Assembly: GCF_946477935.1 (NCBI RefSeq)
Contig: NZ_CAMLAC010000006.1
Span: 1-43,666 of the forward strand
Origin: an uncultured Sphingomonas sp.
GTDB lineage: Bacteria; Pseudomonadota; Alphaproteobacteria; Sphingomonadales; Sphingomonadaceae
DNA: 43,666 nucleotides
Direction of reading: 5' to 3'
Position numbers and translations under genes: made by a program. A model generated the notes under the pieces. That model saw nothing but the letters and a program-made list of their open reading frames with translations, was not told the origin of the DNA and did no database searches. Below are positions 16,507 through 25,501 of the stretch, one piece after another (within the stretch, counting starts at the first letter, position 1; every line of letters begins with the position of its first letter).

Positions 16507-17884
16507 AGCGCATGTACGACCGAAGATCCGCGTAGCGCGTGAAGTGGACGGCCGGTGCCGTCAGGTAGGTTCGCGCCAGCATCCGGGTCGCGACCTCGGT
16601 CGCGTCAATGCCGTCGCCCAGCGAACCCCACAGGAACAGCCCGCCTGCAGGCGGCACCGCGAACGGGAGGCCAATGTCTGTGATCGTGCGACGCAGCCCC
16701 ATCGAGCAGCGGGCCAGATGGGCGCGCACGCGGTCGCAACGGCGGCGGTAGAGTCCTTCGTGCAGGAAACGGTACAGCAGGCGTTCCTGGATGATGGTAT
16801 TGCCCAGGCCCTGGATCGGGCGGAAGTACCGGATGAATTGCATCCGGCTCTCGTCGGCGACGACAAAGCCGGGCGCTACCGCCGGTGCGATCGTATGTGA
16901 GAAACCGCCGACGTGGATGACGCGCCGCAACCCGCCGAACCGCATCAGCGGTGCCGCCGCGTACGTTCCCGGTCCCGTGGGCAGCAAATCGGCGTAGCTC
17001 GCATCGTCGACCAGCAGCAGGTCGAACTCGGCGGCGATCTCGAGAAGCTTGTGGACTTTATGCGGCGCGATGCTCGTGCCTGTAGGGTTGTGCAAGACCG
17101 AGCTCAGCAGGAACAGGTACGGACGATGCCGTTCGCACAGCGTCCGGAGCGCTTCAAGGTCCGGTCCGTCCGCCTGGCGCGGGACGCCAATGCCGCTAGC
17201 CCCCTGCGCCATCAGCACCTGCAGGTGGATGAACGAGCAAGGACGTTCGTACAGCACGCTGGTCCCCGGCCGCAGCAGGGCGCGGATCACGAGGCTCAGA
17301 CCGGCGACGGCGCCGGGCGTGGTGACGAGCTGATCGAGCGGCACCTCGATCCCCTCGCCCTTCAATTTGTCGCACAACGCCTGCCGCAGCGGCAGGTAGC
17401 CCAGCGGATTACCATAGGTACCGTCGGAGCCGATCGCAGCGGTGACCGCGCGCGCCACCTTGGCGACCTCCGCCTGCGCGCTCTCCTCGTGGCGGAGGAT
17501 GCCGCTACCCGGCGTCCGGTCGAGCGGGTGGTCGGAATGGATCAGCCGAGACGGGTCCAGCGGGGGAAGAACCGCGGGCGTGGTGATGGGGCGATCGGCC
17601 GGTGTCGCCTCGCGCACGTAGAAGCCCGCTCCGCGCACCGCATAGGCCTGGCCGTTCGCGATCAGCTTGTCATAGGCGCGGACGATCGTGTCGCGGCTAA
17701 CCCGGTGCCGCGCCGACATCGTCCGTACCGACGGCAGGCGCTGGCCGGGGAGCAGGACGCCGGCGTCGATCTCCTCGACGACCCCGCGATAGATGCGTTC
17801 CATGATCGTCATGTCCGCAGGCGCGTCAGCGGCTGCCCTGGTCATGTTCGAACTGTCATGGTCGTCCGGGTGGGCCAGGCTCAT
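16451..17884 (-). CDS. MocR-like regulator (GntR HTH + aminotransferase domain) lacking the PLP lysine
   Basis: 477 aa. A winged-helix GntR domain occupies about 25-92 (GQRLPSVRTMSARHRVSRDTI). A class-I aminotransferase-like domain follows at 125-477 with HNPTG (Asn266), LVDDASYADL (Asp293/294) and a C-terminal MRFNV arginine (Arg459). In active fold members the next motif is S-K-T, its Lys forming the Schiff base with PLP. Here it reads GGFSHTIAPA, with His330 in that place (codons TCA CAT). The protein therefore should not hold PLP covalently and may sense another ligand. It is divergently transcribed from the peptide-uptake operon, with 290 bp between starts, as expected for its local regulator. 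MocR proteins commonly control neighbouring divergent genes. Confidence 0.88.
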   Translation of the reverse strand: MSLAHPDDHDSSNMTRAAADAPADMTIMERIYRGVVEEIDAGVLLPGQRLPSVRTMSARHRVSRDTIVRAYDKLIANGQAYAVRGAGFYVREATPADRPITTPAVLPPLDPSRLIHSDHPLDRTPGSGILRHEESAQAEVAKVARAVTAAIGSDGTYGNPLGYLPLRQALCDKLKGEGIEVPLDQLVTTPGAVAGLSLVIRALLRPGTSVLYERPCSFIHLQVLMAQGASGIGVPRQADGPDLEALRTLCERHRPYLFLLSSVLHNPTGTSIAPHKVHKLLEIAAEFDLLLVDDASYADLLPTGPGTYAAAPLMRFGGLRRVIHVGGFSHTIAPAVAPGFVVADESRMQFIRYFRPIQGLGNTIIQERLLYRFLHEGLYRRRCDRVRAHLARCSMGLRRTITDIGLPFAVPPAGGLFLWGSLGDGIDATEVATRMLARTYLTAPAVHFTRYADLRSYMRFNVTTTNANTLAALANCL

Positions 17885-17969
17885 CGTCTTTCATGCGATT
17901 GTACGGAAGGCACGCTCCGCACCTTGTGCAACACAGTCGTCATGAGCAACGCCTCGAGGACAGCAACCT

Positions 17970-17998
17970 CCGATCCGCAGCCCAGGGCTGCGGATCGG
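17970..17998. promoter_or_regulatory. 29-bp hyphenated perfect palindrome, candidate operator
   Basis: The arm CCGATCCGCAGCCC is followed by one A and its exact reverse complement. It lies 86 bp from the MocR start and 177 bp from the TBDT start. Neither side has a T-run, which argues against a terminator. Position favours an operator for the divergent pair, though MocR sites are often direct repeats, so a second regulator is possible. Confidence 0.5.
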
Positions 17999-18174
17999 GG
18001 TGTCGTTCCGGCGGAAGGAAAAAGATGAGGTCGGTGGATGATGCGTCCGTCATGTTCGGCTCGTGAGGCGTAATTAACTGAATTCACTTCAAATGGGGCC
18101 GGGGCAACAAGGATAACGATCCTGCGCTCCAGCAATTGCTCCTAGAACATACCTAATGGAGAGGGGTTATCGCA

Positions 18175-20523
18175 ATGACGATACGTCGTACCATCGCAAT
18201 CCGGCTTGTAGCGACGAGCATCGTCGGCATTGGTGCCGTGACCCTGCCCTGCGTCGCCAGCGCGCAGCAGCGAAGCCTGTCGCAGCCGGCGATGCCGCTC
18301 GGAGAGGCGCTGGAGCGGATCGCCAAAGAGTTCGGCAAGCCACTCGATATCGATCCGAATGCGGTAGACGGCGTGACTGCCAACCCGGTGGTCGACGCCC
18401 ACAGCGAGAAAGACGCCGTGCGGCAGGCCACCCGGGGCCTGCCGGTGGCGATGCAGATGACTCAGGACGGCCGGATCGGCATCTACAACGACATCGTCGT
18501 GGTGGCCCAGCGCGACGAGGCGGAAACCAGCGTGCTGGTGCGCCGGGCCAGCACCTCGTCGCGGCTCGGCCAGTCGCTGCGCGACCAGCCGCGCAACACG
18601 CAGGTCATCTCCTCCAAGCTGATCGAGGAACAGCAGGCGCTGACGATCTCCGAGGCGCTGGCGAATGCCGGCGGCGTCACCATCGCCACGACCCCGCAAG
18701 GAGGAAACGCGTTCTCGGTGCGCGGCTTCGGGGCGAACGGCTCGATCAACGGCATGCCTTCCACGTCGAACAACAACTTTAACGCCGGCACTATCCAGCC
18801 GCTCGGCAACATCGAGCGGATCGAGGTGCTGAAGGGCCCCGACGCGATCCTGACCGGCGGCGACAACATGGGCGGCAACATCAACATCGTCACCAAGAAG
18901 CCCAGCGCCACCGAGCGGCTGTACGCCACGGCCGAAACCGGCTCGTTCGGGCTGATCCGTGGTACGATCGACGCCAATCGGGCGCTGACCGACGATGGTC
19001 GCCTCTCCGCGCGCGTCATCGCCACAGGCCAAGACATGGACCGTAATTTTGGTGGCTATCGCGGCACCGAGGAGTATCTGTTCGCACCGTCGATCCGCTA
19101 CAAGAACGCGGATACTGACATCATCCTGTCCACCACCCAAGCCCTGCAACGGGTCGGCGAGCCTCCCTATACGCTGCTTAACCTGGCGACGGGCAAGCCG
19201 GTCGAGATCGATCGCAGCAAGCCGTTCTTCGGCGGGCCGGATCAGGGCATCCGGGTCGGCACCAGCCAGTTCAACATCGACGCGACGCAGAAACTGACCG
19301 ACTGGCTGACGGTCGTCGCCCGCGGTCAACATTCGGAACAGAGCTTCGCGCTTCGGGGGTACTCCCCGGTCACCGGCGTGGACGCCGCGGGCATCTTTTC
19401 CTACCTGACAGCCGGTGGAAACCAACGGGCGAATACCGACTCCATCGACGCGTTCGCGCGCGTCAACTTCAAAACCGGCATCTTCGAGCACAAGATCGTT
19501 GCCGGCTACACCTATGTGGATACGCAGACGAACAGCACCAGCGCGACCGGGGGCCAGTTCGCGCCCTACGACACCCGCAACCCGGCGAAGACGCCGATAC
19601 GAGCGCTCAACGACAGGTTCGTCCCCTCGGTTTCGGTCGCCAGCGAGCAGCGCGGCTATTACGGCCAGTACCTGCTGAACTTCTCACGGTACCATCTGCT
19701 TGTCGGCTTGCGGAAGACCCCCGTGGCTGTCGAGACGATCGTCGACGGCGCATTCACCCGCGACGGAAAGCCGTCCATATCGAACGAGAAGACGTCCCCG
19801 CTGTCTCCCAATTATGGCGCGGTGATCGACCTGAGTGACAACTTGTCGGTATTCGGCTCGCTCGCCTACGGCTTCGCGCCCAACTACCAGTTGGGTGTCG
19901 ACCGGCAGAAGCTGCCGGACCGGACCAGCCGCAACGCCGAGACCGGGATCAAATGGGACCTGTTCGACGAGCGCATGCTGGTCACCGCATCCTACTTCAG
20001 CATCCGGGAGATCAATGGCGTCGAAATCCTCCCACGCGTGCCGGGGGCGCCGGCCCAGCCGCGCTTCTACCGATCGGTGCCGGGTCGCCTTGCTCAAGGC
20101 GTCGACATCAACCTGAGCGGCGAGCCGATCCGGGGATTGTCGCTGATCGCGGCGTTCACGCGTACAGACTATGACCTGCTGTACGTCACGGCGGCCAGCA
20201 AGGTCGTCAACAACCTGCCCCGCGACATGTACAATTTCTACGCGTCCTACACGCGTCCCGTCGCCGACGACGTAAAGCTGGGGCTCGGCGCCGGTGTACA
20301 AGGACGGTCGGGCGCGTTCGTCGACCGGCTCGGGCTCTACAGGCTGGGGCCCGCGGTGCAGGCGAACCTCAACGGGATCCTGACGGTCGGCAAGTTCGAC
20401 ATCAATCTGAGCATCCGCAACGTCTTCGACCGGGACAATTACGGGACCAGCATCGATCCGTCCTACATTCCGCTCGGCGAACCGCGCAGCTTCCGGCTGT
20501 CGGTCGGCTACCGGTTCCGCTGA
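18175..20523 (+). CDS. TonB-dependent receptor with N-terminal STN domain
   Basis: 782 aa. Signal peptide to about VASAQ, STN (secretin/TonB short N-terminal) domain at about 35-105 (MPLGEALERIAKEFGKPLDI, GLPVAMQMTQDGRIGIYND), TonB-box-like DIVVVAQRDE, plug at about 130-240 with RIEVLKGPDAILTGGDNMGG, then a barrel ending in FRLSVGYRFR. GAGAGGGG lies 8 nt before the ATG. Plug and barrel look like siderophore-type receptors. STN domains in FecA-like receptors signal to an anti-sigma factor, yet no fecI/fecR pair lies here, so the domain may serve a distant pair or have lost that role. It is the first gene of the operon and 22 bp from the transporter gene. Confidence 0.92.
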   Translation: MTIRRTIAIRLVATSIVGIGAVTLPCVASAQQRSLSQPAMPLGEALERIAKEFGKPLDIDPNAVDGVTANPVVDAHSEKDAVRQATRGLPVAMQMTQDGRIGIYNDIVVVAQRDEAETSVLVRRASTSSRLGQSLRDQPRNTQVISSKLIEEQQALTISEALANAGGVTIATTPQGGNAFSVRGFGANGSINGMPSTSNNNFNAGTIQPLGNIERIEVLKGPDAILTGGDNMGGNINIVTKKPSATERLYATAETGSFGLIRGTIDANRALTDDGRLSARVIATGQDMDRNFGGYRGTEEYLFAPSIRYKNADTDIILSTTQALQRVGEPPYTLLNLATGKPVEIDRSKPFFGGPDQGIRVGTSQFNIDATQKLTDWLTVVARGQHSEQSFALRGYSPVTGVDAAGIFSYLTAGGNQRANTDSIDAFARVNFKTGIFEHKIVAGYTYVDTQTNSTSATGGQFAPYDTRNPAKTPIRALNDRFVPSVSVASEQRGYYGQYLLNFSRYHLLVGLRKTPVAVETIVDGAFTRDGKPSISNEKTSPLSPNYGAVIDLSDNLSVFGSLAYGFAPNYQLGVDRQKLPDRTSRNAETGIKWDLFDERMLVTASYFSIREINGVEILPRVPGAPAQPRFYRSVPGRLAQGVDINLSGEPIRGLSLIAAFTRTDYDLLYVTAASKVVNNLPRDMYNFYASYTRPVADDVKLGLGAGVQGRSGAFVDRLGLYRLGPAVQANLNGILTVGKFDINLSIRNVFDRDNYGTSIDPSYIPLGEPRSFRLSVGYRFR

Positions 20524-20545
20524 CGTGCCAAAAGGCGAGTAGAGC

Positions 20546-22348
20546 GTGCTTCCACAACCCACGAAGACAGGCGAGGTCCTTCGCGAGAAGGGCCTCGCCC
20601 CGCCCCAGCCGGCGGGGCCGCGCTTTCGCCACGCGTGGCGTCTCATCAGTGCCTATTGGCGATCCGAACACTGGAAGTTCGCCTGGTTCGCGCTGATCCT
20701 GCTCGTCGTCTTTCAGTTCACCGAGGCATATTTCCTTCTTGCCATCAACCGCTGGCAGAAGAGCTTCTTCGACAGCGTCCAGCAGAGCAACGCCGCGCAG
20801 TTCGGGTCGCTGGTGCTGCTGTTCGTCGGCATCACGGCCGCGCAGGTGACCGTGTACCTGTTCGCGCGGGTGCTGCGGCAGGTCCTGTCGATCCGCTGGC
20901 GCGCCTTCCTCACCGAACGCTACGTCGATCGCTGGATGAGCCGCAACCGCTATACGGAGATCGAGCGGCTGCGGCTGATCGACAATCCCGACCAGCGCAT
21001 CCACGAGGACATCAACCGGCTGACCGACATGGACGGCTCGACGACGGGGTCGACCAGCCCGGTCGCGATCGCGCTCGACATCATGGGAACGGCCGCCACG
21101 GCGGTGGCGATGATCTACGTCCTGCTGGAGACTGCGGAGGCGATCCGCTTCTCGCTGTTCGGCTGGCAGGTTTCGATCCCGGGCAGCACGGTCTGGTACG
21201 CCGCGCTGTATGCGCTGGTCACCAGCGTGCTGATCGCGTTTCTCGGTCGTCCGTTCATCCGTGCGCAGATGCGCCAGCAGCACCGCGAGGCGGATTTCCG
21301 TGCCGGCCTGATCCACGTCCGCCGCAACGCCCCGCAGATCGGGCTGGCCGGCGCGCTGCCGATCGAGCGCAGCGCGCTGCGCGACGCCTTTGCCGTGCTG
21401 AAGCGCAACTTCTACTCGGTCATCATCACCAGGACCGGGATCACCGCCGCGCAGCAGATTTTCCAACGGATCGGCGGCTTCCTGCCGCTGTTCCTGCTGG
21501 TGCCGCGCTTCTTCGCGGGCAGCATCAGCTTCGGGCAGGTGATGGCCGGGCGCGATGCGTTTGAGCGGCTGGCCTCCAACCTTTCGGTATTCGTGATGTA
21601 CTACCAGACGATCGCCGAGCAGATCAGCTACATCAACCGTCTGAAGGGGTTGGACGACGCAATCGACGACGCGCGGCCGCAGGGCATATCCATCGGGGCC
21701 GGGGCACTGACGGGGGCGGCGATCGTCACCGGCGGGCTGCTGCTGCGCAAGCCCAACGGCGAGCCGCTGGCAGAGGTAGGCGACTGGACGGTGCGCCCCG
21801 GCGAGCGCTGGGCGGTGCGCGGCTCGTCCGGGGCGGGCAAGTCGACGCTGGTGCGCGCGCTCGCCGGCCTGTGGCCCGACGGCGCCGGCAGCGTCACGAT
21901 CGCGCCCGACACCCACACCATGTTCGTGCCGCAGCGCCTGTACCTGCCGCTCGGCACGCTGAAGGCCGGGCTGTGCTTTCCCGACCATCCCGACACGCAC
22001 GAGGATGCGGCGATCGTCGCGCTGCTGGAGCGGGTACGGCTCGGCCATCTTGCGCCCGACCTTCATGCCGAGCGGATGTGGCAGGAGGAATTGTCGCCGG
22101 GCGAGCAGCAGCGGGTGGCGCTGGTCCGCATCCTTCTCCAGCGCCCGAACCTGCTGGTGCTGGACGAGGCGACCAGCGCGCTCGACCCGGACAATGCGCG
22201 CCATTTCTACGCCTCGATCGGCGAGGCGATGCCCGATGCGACGATCCTCAGCGTCGTCCACGACGAGGCGCTGCTGACGTATCACACCCATATTCTGACT
22301 ATCGTCGACGGGCGGGCTAAGGCAGATCGGCTCGGAGACGAGGCATGA
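20546..22348 (+). CDS. SbmA/BacA-like ABC transporter with fused ATPase (YddA/Rv1819c type)
   Basis: 600 aa, GTG start after AAGGCGAG. An ABC_membrane_2 (SbmA/BacA, ABCD) domain spans about 30-360, with family motifs INRWQKSFFD, RWRAFLTERYVDRWM and NPDQRIHEDI. The ATPase follows: Walker A GSSGAGKST (426-434), signature LSPGEQQ (516-522), Walker B LLVLDE (536-541) and switch His572. SbmA and BacA import peptides such as microcin B17 and bleomycin; the ATPase-fused relative Rv1819c imports hydrophilic compounds. Context with a receptor and peptidases favours peptide import. Its stop overlaps the next ATG (ATGA). Confidence 0.9.
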   Translation: MLPQPTKTGEVLREKGLAPPQPAGPRFRHAWRLISAYWRSEHWKFAWFALILLVVFQFTEAYFLLAINRWQKSFFDSVQQSNAAQFGSLVLLFVGITAAQVTVYLFARVLRQVLSIRWRAFLTERYVDRWMSRNRYTEIERLRLIDNPDQRIHEDINRLTDMDGSTTGSTSPVAIALDIMGTAATAVAMIYVLLETAEAIRFSLFGWQVSIPGSTVWYAALYALVTSVLIAFLGRPFIRAQMRQQHREADFRAGLIHVRRNAPQIGLAGALPIERSALRDAFAVLKRNFYSVIITRTGITAAQQIFQRIGGFLPLFLLVPRFFAGSISFGQVMAGRDAFERLASNLSVFVMYYQTIAEQISYINRLKGLDDAIDDARPQGISIGAGALTGAAIVTGGLLLRKPNGEPLAEVGDWTVRPGERWAVRGSSGAGKSTLVRALAGLWPDGAGSVTIAPDTHTMFVPQRLYLPLGTLKAGLCFPDHPDTHEDAAIVALLERVRLGHLAPDLHAERMWQEELSPGEQQRVALVRILLQRPNLLVLDEATSALDPDNARHFYASIGEAMPDATILSVVHDEALLTYHTHILTIVDGRAKADRLGDEA

Positions 22349-23706
22349 GCGTATCGGGAAGCGCCCTGCGGCTAAGCGAAGCTGACCTGACGGACGCCGC
22401 GCAGTCGGCGGTCGCGGCGGCGGTCGCAGCAGGCGCCGACGGAGCCAGCGCGACCGCGCGCACCGATGGCGGCATCCGCGTGACGGTGCGCGACGGCGGC
22501 GTCGACACGGCGGTGCGCAATCTCACCCAGTCGCTTGGCATCACCGTGTTCCGCGATGGGCGCGCCGGCTCGGCGAGCACCGCCGCGCTCGATCCCGAGT
22601 CGATCCGGCGCACCGTCGCCGAGGCGACGACGATCGCCGCGGCGGTGCAGCCCGATCCCGATGCCGGCTTGCCGGACCCTGCCTGGCTCGCCTTCGACGG
22701 CCCGCAGCCGCCGCTCGCCGCACCGTCGGACCGACCGCTGCGCGCACTGATCCACCTCGCGCTCGCCGCCGCGCAAGCGGTGACGGACGCCCCGCCCGGG
22801 CAACGCGCGCGGCTGGACGAGGCCGGCATCTGGGTGAACGAAGCGCGCTCGGCGCTGGCGACGTCTGCCGGCTTGTGCCGGTCGTGGCACGCCACCGACC
22901 ACGCGCTGTGGACGATGGTTCTGGCACAGGGCGCTGCGGGGGAAAGCGTCCGCGACTTCGTGCAGTCGAGCGAGCGGCGGTTCGACGCCCTCGAGGCGCC
23001 CGACGCAATCGCCGCCCGGGCGGTGGCACGAACGATCGAGCAGCTGGGCGGGCGCTCGATCCCCAGCCGGCGCGGGGCGGTGCTGTTCGACGCGCGGGTG
23101 GCGTCGGCGATCGTGTCGGACGTCGTCGCGGCCCTGGCGGGCGGCGCGCAGGTCCGCAAGGCGAGCGTGCTGCTGGATTCGATCGGCCGGGCGGTCGCGC
23201 CCGCTCATATCGACCTGACCGAAGACCCGTTCGAACCCTATGGCCTCGCCAGCGGCGGCTTCGACCCCGAGGGGATCGCGGGCAGCGCGCGGCCGGTGAT
23301 CGAAGGCGGCGTGGTGCGGGGCTATTTCCTCGGCAGCGTCGCCGCGCGCAAGCTCGGGCTGCGTCCGACCGGCAACGCCGGCGGCGCGTGGAACCTGCGC
23401 TTTGCCAACCGCGATGACGGGAGCGACGCCGCGGCGATGCGGCGGCGGCTGGGCACCGGTCTCGTGGTGACGCACCTCAACGGCGGCGGCACCGATCCGG
23501 TTCGGGGCACGTGGACGCGTGCCGTGTCGGGCCTGTGGGTCGAGGGCGGCGAGGTGATCCACGCCGTTACCGACGTGACGGTGGCGGGCAATCTCGCCGA
23601 CATGCTCGGGAATATCGTGGCGATCGGCGGCGACGTGTTCCGGGATGGCGCGATCCGCAGCGGATCGATCCTGATCGACGACATGCAGATCGGAGGTACG
23701 GCATGA
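22345..23706 (+). CDS. pmbA-like: TldE/PmbA-family subunit of a TldD/E protease
   Basis: 453 aa. The C-terminal half carries PmbA/TldE hallmarks: FEPYGLASGGFDPEG, GTGLVVTHLNGGG, TRAVSGLWVEGGE and GNLADMLGNIVAIGGDV, ending SILIDDMQIGG. TldE lacks the zinc motif and pairs with TldD to form the active enzyme that clips unfolded or modified peptides, including microcin B17 leader. It overlaps both neighbours by 4 bp, so stoichiometric synthesis with TldD is likely. The N-terminus is divergent and Ala-rich. This looks like a specialised pair rather than the housekeeping one, judged only from its operon. Confidence 0.9.
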   Translation: MSVSGSALRLSEADLTDAAQSAVAAAVAAGADGASATARTDGGIRVTVRDGGVDTAVRNLTQSLGITVFRDGRAGSASTAALDPESIRRTVAEATTIAAAVQPDPDAGLPDPAWLAFDGPQPPLAAPSDRPLRALIHLALAAAQAVTDAPPGQRARLDEAGIWVNEARSALATSAGLCRSWHATDHALWTMVLAQGAAGESVRDFVQSSERRFDALEAPDAIAARAVARTIEQLGGRSIPSRRGAVLFDARVASAIVSDVVAALAGGAQVRKASVLLDSIGRAVAPAHIDLTEDPFEPYGLASGGFDPEGIAGSARPVIEGGVVRGYFLGSVAARKLGLRPTGNAGGAWNLRFANRDDGSDAAAMRRRLGTGLVVTHLNGGGTDPVRGTWTRAVSGLWVEGGEVIHAVTDVTVAGNLADMLGNIVAIGGDVFRDGAIRSGSILIDDMQIGGTA

Positions 23707-25169
23707 GCACGCTCCCCGCCACCGCACTGAATACCGCCGAGGCGCGGCTGCTGGCCACCAGCGGCCTGACCCGCGACGATCTGTCGCGGACGCTGAGCGT
23801 GCTGTGGCGGCGTGGCACCGACCTAGCCGACCTGTTCTTCGAGGATACGCGCGCGCGGAGCTGGCGGCTGCAGGACGGCCGCGTCTCGGCGGGCTCGTTC
23901 CGGATCGGGCGCGGCGTCGGCGCGCGCGCGGCGGCGGGTGCCGATATCGCCTTCGCCCATTCCGCCGACCTCGGCCGCGCCGCGCTCGCCGACCTCGCCG
24001 ACACCGTCGCCGCGCTCGGGCGCCGGCCGGGTGGCGATCAGGCGGACGTGGCGTTGGACATGGACGGTCCTGTCCATGCACTCTACGCGCCGGCGGAGAC
24101 GACCGGCGCGACGGACGCCGCGGCATGGATCGCGCTGCTGGAGCAGGTCGACGCCGCCGCGCGCGCTGCCGATCCGCGCATCGTGCGGGTCGACGGCATG
24201 GTCCGCGCGATCGACCAGATCGTCCTCGTCGCCGATATCGACGGCCGCATCGCCGCCGACGTGCGGCCCACCGCGCAGGTGATGATGAGCGTCCTCGCCG
24301 AGGCCAACGGCCGCCGGGCGTCGGGCAACGCCGGCCTGGGCGGACGCTTCGGGCTGGAGGGCTTCACTGCGCCGCGCGTCGTCGACATGGTGAAGCGGGC
24401 GGTGCGTGCTGCAACCACCAATCTCGACGCACGCCCCGCCCCCGCCGGACGAATGCCGGTGGTGCTCGCGCCCGGCTATGCCGGCGTGCTGTTCCACGAG
24501 GCGGTCGGGCATGGGCTGGAAGGCGACCATCATCGCAAGCGCCAGTCGGCGTTCGACGGACGGATGGGCGAGCGGATCGCCGCACCGGGCGTGACGGTGA
24601 TCGACGACGGCTCGTTGCCGGGGCTGCGCGGCTCGCTCGGCATCGACGACGAGGGCGTGGCGGGGCAGCGCACGGTGCTGGTAGAGGACGGCATCCTGAC
24701 CGGGCTGCTCCAAGACCGGCTCAATGCGGGGCTGATGAACGCGCGCCCGACCGGCAACGGCCGCCGCCAGTCCTATGCGCACCTGCCGATGCCGCGGATG
24801 ACCAACACTTTCCTAGCGCCGGGCCGCGACGATCCGGCCGAGATACTCGCCTCGGTGAAGAACGGCATCTACGCGATTGGCTTCGGCGGCGGACAGGTCG
24901 ACATCGTTACCGGCCGCTTCAACTTCTCGACCACCGAGGCGTGGCTGATCGAGGACGGCCGCCTGACCGCGCCGATCGACGGCGCGACGCTGATCGGCGT
25001 CGGGCACGAAGCGCTGAAGAACATCTCGATGGTCGGCGGCGATCTCGGCCTCGACGAGGGCGAGGCGCTCTGCGTCAAGCAGGGCCAGCAGCTCGACGTC
25101 GGGGTTGGCCAGCCGACGATCCGGATCGACGACATGATGGTCGGCGGTCGCGCCGGCCGACAGGGATAG
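23703..25169 (+). CDS. tldD-like: TldD-family zinc metalloprotease subunit
   Basis: 488 aa from the ATG overlapping the pmbA stop; the track start at 23511 lies inside pmbA. The active-site motif HEAVGHGLEGD is at 265-275 (HExxxH), and the extra zinc ligand is probably Cys457 in ALCVKQGQQ. NFSTTEAWLIEDG, GGDLGLDEG and GVGQPTIRIDDMMVGG complete the family pattern. It is the catalytic partner of the preceding TldE-like subunit. TldD/E digests peptides threaded through its chamber and is known for processing RiPP precursors (microcin B17) and degrading CcdA. Expected in the cytoplasm, where imported peptides arrive. Confidence 0.92.
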   Translation: MSTLPATALNTAEARLLATSGLTRDDLSRTLSVLWRRGTDLADLFFEDTRARSWRLQDGRVSAGSFRIGRGVGARAAAGADIAFAHSADLGRAALADLADTVAALGRRPGGDQADVALDMDGPVHALYAPAETTGATDAAAWIALLEQVDAAARAADPRIVRVDGMVRAIDQIVLVADIDGRIAADVRPTAQVMMSVLAEANGRRASGNAGLGGRFGLEGFTAPRVVDMVKRAVRAATTNLDARPAPAGRMPVVLAPGYAGVLFHEAVGHGLEGDHHRKRQSAFDGRMGERIAAPGVTVIDDGSLPGLRGSLGIDDEGVAGQRTVLVEDGILTGLLQDRLNAGLMNARPTGNGRRQSYAHLPMPRMTNTFLAPGRDDPAEILASVKNGIYAIGFGGGQVDIVTGRFNFSTTEAWLIEDGRLTAPIDGATLIGVGHEALKNISMVGGDLGLDEGEALCVKQGQQLDVGVGQPTIRIDDMMVGGRAGRQG

Positions 25170-25177
25170 GAGCATTC

Positions 25178-25501
25178 ATGGCAAAGGTAGCGAATATCAC
25201 CGCGGCGGAGTTCGACACGGAAGTGGCCGGCCGCAAGGGGCTGGTGCTGGTCGACCTGTGGGGGCCCAATTGCGCGCCGTGCCGCGCGCTCGCGCCGATC
25301 CTCGACGATCTGGCGGAGGATTTCGGAGGCGAGGTGGCCATCTGCAAGATAGACGTCGAGGCGGAACAGGACATGATGGTGCGGCTGGGCGCGAGGGCGA
25401 TGCCGACGCTGGCGCTGTTTCACGACGGTACGGAGGTCGACCGGATCGTCGGCATCTGCACCCGCTCGCGACTGACGGCGTGGCTGGAAAGTCATCTGTG
25501 A
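25178..25501 (+). CDS. Thioredoxin-like protein with NCAPC active site
   Basis: 107 aa, no signal peptide, so cytosolic. Thioredoxin fold motifs: LVLVDLWGPNCAPCRALAP with a CAPC redox pair, and cis-proline in RAMPTLALF. The usual WCGPC is changed to NCAPC: the Trp before the first Cys is Asn and the Gly is Ala, which should shift redox potential or partner choice. It starts 8 bp after tldD and its stop overlaps the next gene's GTG. In this operon it could reduce disulfides of an imported peptide or keep TldD's cysteine ligand reduced; both are inferences. Confidence 0.85.
   Translation: MAKVANITAAEFDTEVAGRKGLVLVDLWGPNCAPCRALAPILDDLAEDFGGEVAICKIDVEAEQDMMVRLGARAMPTLALFHDGTEVDRIVGICTRSRLTAWLESHL

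Noticed and set aside
16913-18028. Plus-strand 371-aa ORF opposite the MocR-like gene
   Set aside because: Antisense shadow; composition is Arg/Gln/His-rich and the opposite frame has clear family motifs.
17943-18028. 28-codon ORF (MSNASRTATSDPQPRAADRG) as a possible precursor peptide of the operon
   Set aside because: No ribosome site, and most of it is the palindrome; nothing resembles a leader/core peptide.
20402-24126. Minus-strand ORFs 20402-22291 and 22372-24126
   Set aside because: Shadows of the ABC transporter, tldE-like and tldD-like genes, which have intact catalytic motifs on the plus strand.
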